The translations under genes were made by a program, and so were the position numbers. The notes beneath the pieces are model-generated. The model worked only from the letters and a program-made list of their open reading frames with translations. It was not told the DNA's origin and searched no databases. From Massilia sp. Se16.2.3 (GTDB lineage Bacteria; Pseudomonadota; Gammaproteobacteria; Burkholderiales; Burkholderiaceae_D), in the NCBI RefSeq assembly GCF_014171595.1, contig NZ_CP050451.1:3658001-3722000 (forward strand): 64,000 nt of DNA. Direction: 5' to 3'. Shown piece by piece: positions 20,320 to 29,215 of the stretch (within the stretch, counting starts at the first letter, position 1; the number at the start of each line of letters is the position of its first letter).

Positions 20320-21140
20320 CAGCGGTACATCGGCCCGTCGAGCAGGAACTTGCCGCCCTGGTAGATCGTCGTCACGTCGTCCTTCTCGGGGAACTCCGAG
20401 GTATCGGCGAACTTGTGTGCGAACAGGTCCGAGCTGTCCTTGGCCTTGTAGCCGAGGTGGCGCGCGAAGCGGTTGTCCCACCAGACGCTGCGGTTGTCCG
20501 ACATGCCGAAGACGATGGTGTGGCCGACCCGCGGAGCGAACAGCGAGCAGCGCAGCATTTCAAGCAGGTCGTCATAGCTGAACCAGGTGCTCATCATGCG
20601 CTTGTTGACCGGCTCCGGGAAGCTCGAACCGATGCGGATGCACACCGTCTCGACGCCGAAGCGGTCGTAGTAGTAGCGCGACATGGTCTCGCCGAAGCAC
20701 TTGCTGATGCCGTACATGCTGTCGGCGCGCGCGGGCATGCTGGCGTCGAGCATGTCGGTGGTCTTGTAGTAGCCGACCGCGTGGTTCGAGCTGGCGAAGA
20801 TCACGCGCTTCACGCCGTGCTTCTGGATGGCTTCATACAGGTTGGCCACGCCGAGGATATTGGCCTGCATGATGTCCTCGAACGGCGCCTCGGTGGAGAT
20901 GCCGCCGAAGTGCAGCACCGCATCGACGCCTTCCATCAGCGACAATACAGCCGCCTTGTCGGCCAGGTCGCACTGCACGATTTCCTCGTTCGGGCCTGCC
21001 TCGCCCATCGGGGCCAGGTCGGACAGGCGCACGACGTCTGCCCAGGGCTGGATGCGTTCGCGCAGCACGCGACCGAGGCCGCCCGCGGCGCCCGTGAGCA
21101 GGATGCGCTTGAATGGTTTGGAGGGTGGAGTGTGCGTCAT
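20319..21140 (-). CDS. udh: uronate dehydrogenase
   Basis: 273 residues, an extended-type short-chain dehydrogenase. NAD-binding motif TGAAGGLGR lies near the N-terminus, and the active-site YGISK follows a conserved serine in FASSNHAVGYY. The sequence matches bacterial Udh (EC 1.1.1.203), which oxidises D-galacturonate or D-glucuronate to the aldarolactone, the first step of the oxidative uronate route. The ATG at 21140 (MTHTPPSKPF) has an AGGAAG site 7 bases before it. It heads an operon with the epimerase and the esterase and is divergent from the GH105 gene, sharing the operator region between. Confidence 0.92.
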   Translation of the reverse strand: MTHTPPSKPFKRILLTGAAGGLGRVLRERIQPWADVVRLSDLAPMGEAGPNEEIVQCDLADKAAVLSLMEGVDAVLHFGGISTEAPFEDIMQANILGVANLYEAIQKHGVKRVIFASSNHAVGYYKTTDMLDASMPARADSMYGISKCFGETMSRYYYDRFGVETVCIRIGSSFPEPVNKRMMSTWFSYDDLLEMLRCSLFAPRVGHTIVFGMSDNRSVWWDNRFARHLGYKAKDSSDLFAHKFADTSEFPEKDDVTTIYQGGKFLLDGPMYR

Positions 21141-21211
21141 GCCGGTTCTTCCTGGTGGGGTTCGAAATGAATGCTGCGATGGCTGCGAGTATGCCATGAA
21201 AAATCATTAAC

Positions 21212-21263
21212 CGGCTAGTCCGCCTTGCGCATGCGGTCAGACCACATTAGAATGGCCTGACCA
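21212..21263. promoter_or_regulatory. divergent promoter region with three FadR-like operators (udh / GH105)
   Basis: For the plus strand, TTGCGC (21225-21230), 17 bp and TAGAAT (21248-21253). Operator CGGTCAGACCA (21234-21244) sits in the spacer, TGGCCTGACCA (21253-21263) at the start point, and a weaker CGGCTAGTCCG (21212-21222) upstream. On the minus strand, CTGACC and TAGCCG are 17 bp apart and would drive udh. One set of sites can therefore control both directions. The module is nearly the same as that at 33426-33477. Confidence 0.75.
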
Positions 21264-21329
21264 AAAAGGCAATCCGACAGCAGAAGGCCGCGGCTTTTGG
21301 ATTTCCACCACAATCCATACGAGACAACG

Positions 21330-22730
21330 ATGAACCTGCCCACCAAGCTGCTTGCCACCCTTGTCGCGTTCGCCGCCCTGCACGGCGCCGCATCCGCCGA
21401 AGGCCCCTACCGCAATCCGGACAACAAGAACGCCAGGGACGCGGGCGAAGGCACTTACCCGGTACCCTACAAGAAGCCCGTCCCGGCGGAGATCACTGCC
21501 GCCCTGCACCGCATCCGCGGCTACATGGAAGCGCAGACACCCACGCGCGTCGTCACCAAGTCCGGGGCGCCCGTTACCGACTTCAGGACTCCGGTGAAGG
21601 ATGCCGTCGTCGAGGAAGGCCCGGCCGACTTCGGCCTGCAGGTCTACGAAATGGGCGTGGTCCACGCCGGCATGCTCAAGGCCGCGGAGGTCACCGGCGA
21701 CAAGCGTTTCACGGACCTGACCGCGCGCCACCTGAACTTCATCGCTGAAAAACTGCCCTACTTCCGCGCCCAGGAAGAACGCTTCCACCTCGAGCGCGCG
21801 AATGCCTTCTCGCGTTTCCTCGACCCGCGCTCGCTCGACGACGCCGGCTCGATGTGCGCGGCGATGATGCGTGCCCGCGCCGCCAGGGTCGGCCCGGAGC
21901 TGTCGCAACAGATCGCCGTCTGCGGCGACTGGGTCGCCAACAAGCAGTTCCGCCTGGCGGACGGCACGCTGGCGCGCCAGCGCCCGCAGGCGGCCTCGCT
22001 GTGGGCGGACGACATGTACATGGGCGTGCCCGCCCTGGCCGAACTCGGGCGCATGACCGGCAAGCGCGCCTACTATGACGACGCGGTGAAGAACGTGCTG
22101 CAGATGTCGGGTTACATGTTCAATCCGCAGCTGGGCCTGTACACCCACGGCTGGAACGCCAACAACCCGGACGCGCCGCAATTCTACTGGGGCCGCGCCA
22201 ACGGCTGGGCGGTGCTGTCGATGTCGGACCTGCTCGACGTCCTGCCGAAGGACCATCCTGGCTACCCGAAAGTGCTCGAGCAGCTGAAGAAAAGCCTGCG
22301 CGGCATCGCGCAGTACCAGTCGGGCACGGGCCTCTGGCACCAGATGCTGGACCGGAACGACTCCTACCTCGAGACCTCGGCCAGCGCCATCTTCACCTAT
22401 GTGTTCGCCCACGCGGTGAACCAGGGCTGGGTCAGCCCCACCACCTACGGATCGATCGCGATTGCCGGCTGGGCGGGCCTGTCGACCCGCATCAACGAGC
22501 GTGGCCAGGTCGAGGGCACCTGCGTCGGCACCACCTTCGCCAGCGACCAGGTGTACTACTACAATCGCCCGGCCAGCGTCGACGCCCTGCACGGCTACGG
22601 TCCGGCACTGCTGGCAGGCGCGGAAATCATCAAGCTGGTGAACAACCCGGCCTTCACCATCGAGCACCGGGTGCGCACTTATCACTTCGTGCCGAAGGGC
22701 TTTGATACCAACTACCGCGAACACCACTGA
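21330..22730 (+). CDS. GH105-type unsaturated rhamnogalacturonyl hydrolase, secreted
   Basis: 466 residues with a signal peptide (MNLPTKLLATLVAFAALHGA). The body is an (alpha/alpha)6 barrel of the GH88/GH105 kind: LWADDMYMGVP holds the conserved aspartate, with FYWGRANGWAVLSMSDLL and LWHQMLD further on. These enzymes remove the 4,5-unsaturated uronyl residue left by pectate or rhamnogalacturonan lyases, so it works downstream of the PL1 lyase in this window. The start at 21330 is chosen for the signal peptide; the frame is open from 21297. It is followed by the DUF4861 gene after 16 bp, in one operon. Confidence 0.87.
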   Translation: MNLPTKLLATLVAFAALHGAASAEGPYRNPDNKNARDAGEGTYPVPYKKPVPAEITAALHRIRGYMEAQTPTRVVTKSGAPVTDFRTPVKDAVVEEGPADFGLQVYEMGVVHAGMLKAAEVTGDKRFTDLTARHLNFIAEKLPYFRAQEERFHLERANAFSRFLDPRSLDDAGSMCAAMMRARAARVGPELSQQIAVCGDWVANKQFRLADGTLARQRPQAASLWADDMYMGVPALAELGRMTGKRAYYDDAVKNVLQMSGYMFNPQLGLYTHGWNANNPDAPQFYWGRANGWAVLSMSDLLDVLPKDHPGYPKVLEQLKKSLRGIAQYQSGTGLWHQMLDRNDSYLETSASAIFTYVFAHAVNQGWVSPTTYGSIAIAGWAGLSTRINERGQVEGTCVGTTFASDQVYYYNRPASVDALHGYGPALLAGAEIIKLVNNPAFTIEHRVRTYHFVPKGFDTNYREHH

Positions 22731-22746
22731 TCGAACGGAGAGCCAC

Positions 22747-23970
22747 ATGTCCACCATGAATCTGCGTTGTACCCTCGCCGGCCTGGCCGCCCTGGCGGCG
22801 TTGGCACCCGCCCTGGCCGCCGAGCGCCTGGTCGTCACGGTCAGCCACGACCTCGCGCTGGCCCGCCCATCCGAGACCATCACCATCCCCTGGCTTGAAG
22901 TCAATCGCGCCCTGCCCGGCGCCCTGATCCAGCGCCTGGTGGTCAAGGATGCGAAGGGGCGCGTGCTGCCGCACCAGGTGACGAACGTGGCGCCGCTGGC
23001 GAAGGACCCGAAGAACGTCGGCGCCGCCTACGGCGAACTGATTTTCCAGCACGACTTCGCGGCTGGCGAAAAGTCGGCCAGCTTCACGATCGAAAAAACC
23101 GAGACCCTGGCGCCGGTCTTCCCCGCGAAAGCCTTCGCCCGCTACGTGCCGGAGCGCCTGGACGACTTCGCGTGGGAGAACGACCGCATCGGCCACCGCA
23201 CCTATGGCCCGGCGCTCGCGGCCCCGGCGCCTGAGGGCAGCGGCAAGGAAGTGCTGGTGACGAGTGGCCTCGACCTGTGGTTCAAGCGCGTCGACTACCC
23301 CATCGTCGACCGCTGGTACAACAAGGGCCACGACCACTATCACAAGGACGAGGGCGAAGGGATGGACCAGTACAACGTCGGCAAGTCGCGCGGCTGCGGC
23401 GGCACCGGCGTCTGGAACGGCAGCGCGCTCTTCACCAGCACCAACTACAAGACCTGGAAGGTGCTGGCCAACGGCCCGGTGCGTGCCGTGTTTGAACTCA
23501 GCTACGATGCCTGGGACGCCGGCGGCATCCAGGTGACCGAGACCAAGCGCTTTACCGTCGACGCCGGCCACCAGCTCGACCAGATCGAGAGCACTTTCAC
23601 CTTCAGCGGCCCGCAGCAGATCACGGTGGCCGTCGGCCTGAACAGGACGCCCTCGGACAAGAAGCAGGATCCGAAGATCGCGGTCGTCAAGAGCGAGTCG
23701 GATCCGTCGCTGCTGCAGTGGGTGCAGCAGGCCAGCAATGGCGCCATGGGGACGGCCGTCGTGCTGCCCGGCGCGACCGGTTTCGCCGAGGACGCGCTCA
23801 ATCACCTGGTCCTGGCGAAGGTGGAATCGGGCAAGCCCTTGCGCTACCTGGCGGGGGCTGCGTGGGACCGCGCCGGGCGCGTCACCTCGCAGGAGGCCTG
23901 GACGAAGTATGTGGCCGAGGCGGCGGCGCGGGCGAAGAGTCCGGTCAAGGTGAGCCTGGCGCCACGCTGA
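22747..23970 (+). CDS. DUF4861 family secreted protein
   Basis: 407 residues with a signal peptide (MSTMNLRCTLAGLAALAALA). The body fits DUF4861, a family of beta-rich proteins met in polysaccharide-utilisation loci. Notable conserved-looking parts are AFARYVPERLDDFAWENDRIGHRTYGP and NKGHDHYHKDEGEGMDQYNVG, with many histidine and acidic residues that could form an active or metal site. A role in pectin or rhamnogalacturonan breakdown follows from operon position behind the GH105 gene; its reaction is not known to me. Ribosome site GGAGAG lies 5 bases before the ATG. Confidence 0.8.
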   Translation: MSTMNLRCTLAGLAALAALAPALAAERLVVTVSHDLALARPSETITIPWLEVNRALPGALIQRLVVKDAKGRVLPHQVTNVAPLAKDPKNVGAAYGELIFQHDFAAGEKSASFTIEKTETLAPVFPAKAFARYVPERLDDFAWENDRIGHRTYGPALAAPAPEGSGKEVLVTSGLDLWFKRVDYPIVDRWYNKGHDHYHKDEGEGMDQYNVGKSRGCGGTGVWNGSALFTSTNYKTWKVLANGPVRAVFELSYDAWDAGGIQVTETKRFTVDAGHQLDQIESTFTFSGPQQITVAVGLNRTPSDKKQDPKIAVVKSESDPSLLQWVQQASNGAMGTAVVLPGATGFAEDALNHLVLAKVESGKPLRYLAGAAWDRAGRVTSQEAWTKYVAEAAARAKSPVKVSLAPR

Positions 23971-24096
23971 CCGCTTTTCCGCGTCAAGCGCGCTGTCGGG
24001 GCGCTGGGCGGCGCCTTCCGACCAGGGAAGCGTTTCCTTGTCACGAACCATCCGTTACACTGGTGACCGGCTCCCGCCGCCGCCATTGGAGAACAG

Positions 24097-24873
24097 ATGC
24101 GCCCTTCCCGGATCGTGCTTTCGGCCCTGTTTTACGCAGTCCTGTCCGTGCTGCCCGCACAGGCGAAGGACGCCTGCTACAGCCGCTACGACAAAGAGGC
24201 GGATCCGGCCGCGGACGCCACGTTCGACAAGGGAACGTCCGCATTCAGTCAGGGCGACCACGCGGCGGCCGTGGCAGCGTGGGCAAGCCTTGCCGAGACC
24301 GGCGACTGCCGCGCCCAGTACAACGTCGGCACCGCCTATCTCGCCGGAAGCGGCCGGCCAAAGGACATTTCTGTGGCACTGGCCTGGTTCCGCAAGGCCG
24401 CCGAGCAGGGCAACGCAAAAGCGCAGTACAACCTGGCGGAGGGGTACCGTGCCGGCGAAGGCATCGAGAAGGACCTGGGCCAGGCCATTGCCTGGCACCT
24501 GAAAGCTGCCGACCAGGGCATGACCAGGTCCCACGCCATGCTGGGCCTGATTTACGACAAGTCACCGGACGTTCCGCGCGATATCGAGAAAGCGGTGCGG
24601 TTCTATCGCCAGGCGGCCGCCCAGGGCGAAGCCGGTTCCTGCCTGAACCTCGGTGTCATGCATGCGCTCGGCGAAGGCGTCGAGCGCGACAAGGTCCTTG
24701 CCCACTTCTTCGTCGGGATCGCGGCAGCGGCGCATTTCCCGGCGGCCGAGGTCACGCTGCCGAAAATCCGCGCCAAGATGAGTGTGCAGCAGATCGAGGA
24801 AGCCGAAGGGCTGGCCAGGAACTGGACACCGGCGACTGCGCTGCCCGACAGATCGAGGACAGGACGGTTCTGA
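24097..24873 (+). CDS. Sel1-repeat (TPR-like) periplasmic protein
   Basis: 258 residues with a signal peptide. About five Sel1-like repeats follow, for example AQYNVGTAYLAGSGRPKD, AQYNLAEGYRAGEGIEKD and SCLNLGVMHALGEGVERD, each about 36 residues. Such solenoids mediate protein-protein contacts; no more specific role can be read. Ribosome site GGAG stands 6 bases before the ATG. It begins the insert that separates the two halves of the pectin locus. Confidence 0.82.
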   Translation: MRPSRIVLSALFYAVLSVLPAQAKDACYSRYDKEADPAADATFDKGTSAFSQGDHAAAVAAWASLAETGDCRAQYNVGTAYLAGSGRPKDISVALAWFRKAAEQGNAKAQYNLAEGYRAGEGIEKDLGQAIAWHLKAADQGMTRSHAMLGLIYDKSPDVPRDIEKAVRFYRQAAAQGEAGSCLNLGVMHALGEGVERDKVLAHFFVGIAAAAHFPAAEVTLPKIRAKMSVQQIEEAEGLARNWTPATALPDRSRTGRF

Positions 24874-24977
24874 GCGAAGCCGCCGCATGCTGCGCGCGTA
24901 TCGTCCTTCGAATGGCGCGGGCGGGCGGCGGCTCCGTTATTCCGATCCTGATCGCAATCTCACCCGCTCGTGCCCGG

Positions 24978-25547
24978 TCACGCGCGTGCCGGCACTCCGC
25001 GCGCAACAAGGCATCCGGTCGCGAAGCAAGCCAGCGCGCTCATACCGACGATGGATTCGGTTCGAAATTCAGGCAGTGCGAGGGCGAGCTGGGCGAAATA
25101 GGCCATGCCGAACAGGCTGCCGCCAAGCGCCACCGCACCGCACCAGGAGCGCGAGCGGAACAGTCCATAGGCTGTCGCGTATGCCCATACGCTCAGTGCC
25201 ACCGCCACGGCGAGATTCCCGAGTACCCAGAGCTTCGGGTTGATCCAGTCGCTGACACCGATGACGAAACAGTCGGGAACCCACGCACTGCGATCGTTCC
25301 AGCCCTCGAACAGCCGGCCGTCGAAGCAGAACATGCCCAGCCCGAGGAGCGTCAAGGCAAACCAGACCAGGGCAACTCCGCCACATGCCGCGGCAGCTGC
25401 AAGCACGATGCGTATGCCGGATTGTGTGTATCGGAACAAGGCGGACCACAGTCGAAAGAGGCGAATTGGCAGCGCTGATCGACGCGCATTAATGCAAGCG
25501 GTCGCACCGAATGGATCAGTGTAAGACCATCCTGGCTCCCCGGGCAA
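24978..25547 (-). CDS. small integral membrane protein, unknown function
   Basis: Up to 189 residues with four predicted membrane segments: around IVLAAAAACGGVALVWFALT, WVLGNLAVAVALSVWAYATA, WCGAVALGGSLFGMAYFAQL and IVGMSALACFATGCLVARG. The family is not recognised. The only start giving the whole frame is TTG at 25547; no ATG lies before the first membrane segment in this frame, while an ATG in the next frame (MRVDQRCQ) may be the true start if an indel is present. The start is therefore uncertain. Confidence 0.6.
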   Translation of the reverse strand: MPGEPGWSYTDPFGATACINARRSALPIRLFRLWSALFRYTQSGIRIVLAAAAACGGVALVWFALTLLGLGMFCFDGRLFEGWNDRSAWVPDCFVIGVSDWINPKLWVLGNLAVAVALSVWAYATAYGLFRSRSWCGAVALGGSLFGMAYFAQLALALPEFRTESIVGMSALACFATGCLVARGVPARA

Positions 25548-25692
25548 GTCACGCCCACATCGAAGCTGGGCTAGGCGACGCTAAGCTTGTCTACCCGGGC
25601 CCGGGAGCCGCGGTGCGAACGATTCCCGGTGGAGGGTTCGCATTTGGCTCGGCAACTTTCGGTTACCATGCCGTCGTATCTCTACTTCCAGA

Positions 25693-26190
25693 ATGACTGC
25701 ACACATGATTGTACGAACCTTGGTTTTTTTCGGTTGCCTGCTGGTCTCTCCGCTGGCGGCAGCGGCCGACTGGGAACCTCTGCAAGCAGCCGCACTCTCC
25801 TTCATGGACGTCGGCACGATGGCCGAGAAGACCATGGCGCTGTGCGATAAGGCGGAGCTCGGCAATGACGAGCGCGCGCGGTTGGCGGCAGCTTACCGGC
25901 ATTTCAGGGAAATCCATTTGCCGCAAAAGGCGGCCGTCAATGCTTACGTGATCGAATCGGCCAGGCAGCTCGGCCCGGATGGCCCGCAGTTCCTCGCACG
26001 GTTCCAGGACCCGGCCGTGCGCAAGGAGTTGGCCGAGTGGTTTCCCACCAAGCGGGTCAGCAGGGACTATTGCGTCGTCTTGCTCACGAAAATGCTGGAC
26101 GGGCAGTACCTGGCCTTGAACTTTAACGACTATGCCATCCGGATCCGTGAAGAAGGAATGCTCGGATCCAGTCCTGGCAAAGTGGATTAG
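25693..26190 (+). CDS. secreted protein of unknown function
   Basis: 165 residues. A signal peptide is clear (MIVRTLVFFGCLLVSPLAAAA then DWEPLQ). The mature protein is mostly helical and acidic, with two cysteines (MALCDK and RDYCVV) that could pair. I do not recognise the family. Starts at 25693 or 25705 (MIVRT) are both possible; neither has a strong ribosome site. It lies upstream of a lipoprotein gene on the same strand. Confidence 0.65.
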   Translation: MTAHMIVRTLVFFGCLLVSPLAAAADWEPLQAAALSFMDVGTMAEKTMALCDKAELGNDERARLAAAYRHFREIHLPQKAAVNAYVIESARQLGPDGPQFLARFQDPAVRKELAEWFPTKRVSRDYCVVLLTKMLDGQYLALNFNDYAIRIREEGMLGSSPGKVD

Positions 26191-26283
26191 AGCGTCTCAC
26201 ATCACTCCCTCCCGCTTGTCCTATCGGCACAGGTGCAGTTACTCCGGCATACTTCGTGCCTGCAACCGCGAGCTCATCCAATC

Positions 26284-26682
26284 ATGCGTACCCACCGAAT
26301 CGCCGCAACATGCTCCGCGCTGGCTATCGCCGTTGCCTGCAATGGATGCGCTGCTCCGCAAGGGCCCCGGGCCAGCCCGGCCATAGCGGGGAAGTCGGGC
26401 GAGCAGGTCCTTCCCAGTTATGTCGCCAGCGTCACCCACGCCATCCGAAGCAATACGCTCTATGGCGGTTCGATTCCTTCGGAGGGCAATCCGTCGGTCA
26501 CGTATCGGCTTGAATTGCTCCCGGATGGGACAGTGACGGCCGTCACGCTTCAGGAGCCAAGCGGTCAACCCGCTTTCGACGAGGCCGTTCGGAGAGGGAT
26601 CCTTCGGGCCTCGCCGCTGCCCAGACGCGCGAACGGCGTTTCGGAATTACGGATGATTATCCGCTTCCATATGAAGAGTTGA
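26284..26682 (+). CDS. lipoprotein with TonB/TolA C-terminal-like domain
   Basis: 132 residues. The leader ends at a probable lipobox (AIAVAC or CNGC), so it is likely a lipoprotein. The rest resembles the TonB C-terminal family: SYVASVTHAIRSNTLYGG, then VTYRLELLPDGTVTAVTLQEPSGQPAFDEAVRRGILRASPLP and RMIIRFHMK. Proteins of this shape are often annotated as TolA- or TonB-C-like energy transducers, but it lacks a membrane anchor plus proline-rich stalk, so a true TonB is unlikely. No strong ribosome site is visible. Confidence 0.72.
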   Translation: MRTHRIAATCSALAIAVACNGCAAPQGPRASPAIAGKSGEQVLPSYVASVTHAIRSNTLYGGSIPSEGNPSVTYRLELLPDGTVTAVTLQEPSGQPAFDEAVRRGILRASPLPRRANGVSELRMIIRFHMKS

Positions 26683-26827
26683 GCGTGCCCTCGCATCCAT
26701 AATGCGGGGGAGCTGACATACCGCCGGCTGTCCTTCCGGTCGCTTGCACGCTCTCATCCGCTGCAGCTCGGTCAAGAGGTTTTGCCGGCGGCTTCCAAGG
26801 CCCTTTGCCCAAGCACCTGGGTTCGCG

Positions 26828-27726
26828 TCAAGGCGCAAGCAAAGCATCCCGCGCCGCCGCCGCAATCGCCCCGCTCAGCTCCTCCAGCAACTGCGACGCC
26901 GCCCGCGCGTGCTGCCAGTACAAGGGCACGTCCAGCGGCGTGCCGGGCACCAGCTCGACCAGCTTGCCCGTTGCCAGCTGCGGCGCAATCAGGACGTGCG
27001 GATGCATTCCCCACCCCATGCCGGCCAGCGCTGCCGCCACAAACGCTTCGGCCGAGGGCAGCGTATGGCGCGGCAGTTCGACGTGGCGATGACAGAGGCG
27101 CGCCGCGCCCAGCGTGCCTGCAGTTCGTCCTTCGTGTTGAACTGCAGGCTGGGCGCCAGCGCCAGGCTGGCCGCACCCACGCCGTCGGCGAAATGGCGCG
27201 CGATAAAAGCGGGACTGGCCGCCGCCAGGTAGCGCATCGCCCCAGCGCGCGGCTGTTGCAGCCCGATGCAGGCCGCGCCATGCCCGTCACCGCAGCCACC
27301 ACCGCCCCGCTGCGCAGCCACTCGCCCGTATGGTCCTGGTCGTCCACCGCCACCTCGATCAGCACCGGACGTTCGGCCGCAAATCCAGCGATGACCGGGG
27401 CCAGCCAGGTGGCCAGGCTGTCGGCATTCACGGCAATCGGCAGGGCGACACGCGCATTGCCGCCCAGGTCCTGCCCGGGCAGCGTGCCGCGCAGGTCCTG
27501 TTCGAGCAGGCGCACGCGGTCGACGTGCTGGCACAGGCGGCGGCCGGTCTCGGTCGGGCGGCGGGGGCTGGTCGCGCACCACGAGGGCGCAACCGACCCG
27601 TTCCTCGAGCTGGCGGATGCGCTGCGAAATGGCCGAGGGAGTCACGTGCAGCGCCTGGGCGGCGCGCTCGAAGCTGCCTTCACGCACCACGGCGGCCAAG
27701 GCGGACAGGGCGGCATAATCGAGCAT
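26828..27726 (-). CDS. argP: ArgP/LysG-type LysR regulator (frameshifted)
   Basis: About 299 residues with frames joined. The N-terminus [37 protein letters not shown] is the classic ArgP helix-turn-helix. The effector domain continues in other frames: [47 protein letters not shown] and [12 protein letters not shown]. Breaks lie near 27560 (G5 run), around 27260 and near 27060; conserved text resumes after each. ArgP senses lysine or arginine and turns on the exporter gene next to it, here the divergent LysE homologue 75 bp away. Confidence 0.83.
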
Positions 27727-27800
27727 GGGATCAGTTTTGCTTATGTAAGTGAAGAAAAGATAGTTTGCCTTCATTGCACGAGGCTGACAAGATCGTCGCC

Positions 27801-28448
27801 ATGAATCCACTCCCTACGCTGACGCTCGCCTTTCCCGTCTTCCTCCACGGCCTGCTGCTCGGCTTCGGCCTGATCGTCGCCATTGGCGCGCAGAACGCTT
27901 TCGTGCTGCGCCAGGGCCTGCGCCGTGAGCATGTCGGCAGCGTGGTGCTGTTCTGCGCGCTGGCCGACGCCGTGCTGATTACCGCCGGCGTGATGGGCCT
28001 GGGCCAGGCGCTCGGGCAAAGTCCCCTGCTGGCGCGCGCGCTGGCGTTGGCCGGGGCCCTGTTTCTGGCCGTCTACGGCTGGCGCGCCTTGCTGCGGGCA
28101 CGCCAGGTGCAGCGTCTGGAGGCGGCGGCTGGCGCGCAGGGGCTCGGCCGCGGCGTTGTGCTGGCGCAGGCGGCCGCCATCACCCTGCTCAATCCCCACG
28201 TCTACCTCGACACCGTGCTGCTGGTCGGCAGCATCGGCGCACAGCAGGCCGCGCCATTGCGCCCGGTCTTCGTGCTGGGTGCAAGTGCGGCCAGCCTGAT
28301 CTGGTTCACGCTGCTGGGCTTTGGCTCGCACAAGCTCGCGCCCCTGTTCGCGCGGCCACGTGCGTGGCAGGTTCTGGATGCTTTCATCGCCTTGACCATG
28401 TTCGCGTTGTCGGCCATGCTGGTGCGGCACGCTTTTTCAACGCTTTGA
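27801..28448 (+). CDS. LysE/ArgO-type basic amino acid exporter
   Basis: 215 residues with about six membrane segments. The N-terminal part [20 protein letters not shown] and [22 protein letters not shown] are signatures of the LysE/ArgO branch of the LysE superfamily, which exports lysine or arginine to the periplasm using the proton or membrane potential. It is divergent from the argP-like regulator, the usual partner. The ATG at 27801 is used; an in-frame TTG at 27765 is less likely. It is followed by the PaiB gene after 8 bp. Confidence 0.9.
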   Translation: MNPLPTLTLAFPVFLHGLLLGFGLIVAIGAQNAFVLRQGLRREHVGSVVLFCALADAVLITAGVMGLGQALGQSPLLARALALAGALFLAVYGWRALLRARQVQRLEAAAGAQGLGRGVVLAQAAAITLLNPHVYLDTVLLVGSIGAQQAAPLRPVFVLGASAASLIWFTLLGFGSHKLAPLFARPRAWQVLDAFIALTMFALSAMLVRHAFSTL

Positions 28449-28456
28449 GGACCCGC

Positions 28457-29101
28457 ATGTACATCAGGAAGGATCACCGTCTCGACAACCACGACGCCAT
28501 GCTCGCGCTGGTGGAAGCGCATGCGCTGGGCGCCTGGGTCGTGCCGTGCGCGGAAGGCCTGGTCGCCAACCACGTGCCCTTCCTGCTGGATCGCTCGCGC
28601 GGGGCCCACGGCACGCTGATCGGGCATGTCGCGCGCGCCAATCCGGTGTGGCGCCAGCTGGAAGGCAGCAGTGCCTCCATCGTGATGTTCCAGGGGCCGC
28701 AGGCCTACATCACGCCGAACTGGTATCCGGGCAAGGCGGAACACGGCAAGGTGGTACCCACCGGGATTATGCGGTGGTGCATGCGCACGGCCTGGCGCGC
28801 GCGGTCGAAGAGCGCGACTGGCTGCTCGACATGCTGGAGCGGCTGACGCATGCGCACGAGGCGGCGCAGCCCTGGGCCGTGGCGCGTGTCGGATGCGCCG
28901 GCGGAGTATATCGAGAAGCTGCTGGGCGCGATCGTCGGCATCGAGATACCGATCGCGCGGCTCGAGGGCAAGCTCAAGGCAAGCCAGGACGAGGCGGTGC
29001 GCGATCGGATGGGAACGGTGCACGGCTTGCAGGCGCTTGCAGGGGCAGGTGACATGGCGCTTCTGGTTGCTGGTGCGCTGGACCGGAAGGAAGGCCTGTA
29101 G
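28457..29101 (+). CDS. FMN-binding negative transcriptional regulator, PaiB type (two compensating frameshifts)
   Basis: About 214 residues. Landmarks of the PaiB family: MYIRKDHRLDNHDAMLALVEAH, NHVPFLLD, GHVARANPVWR, FQGPQAYITPNWYPGKAEHGKVVPT, then YAVVHAHGLARAVEERDWLLDMLERLTHAHE and PAEYIEKLLGAIVGIEIPI with LKASQ. The middle part is in another frame: one base seems missing near 28763 and one extra near 28880, and the two cancel. The family binds FMN in a split barrel and has been linked to repression in Bacillus; here it may simply share a transcript with the exporter. Confidence 0.82.
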
Positions 29102-29215
29102 GGGGATCGACTCGCAGCCAGGTGGCATGCGTTGCTCGAACGCGTGGACGGGAGACCCGTCCATCCCACCGGTTGGCGCGGGCCGGCTCCGCGTGGCTCG
29201 GCCTTCGTGGCTATT

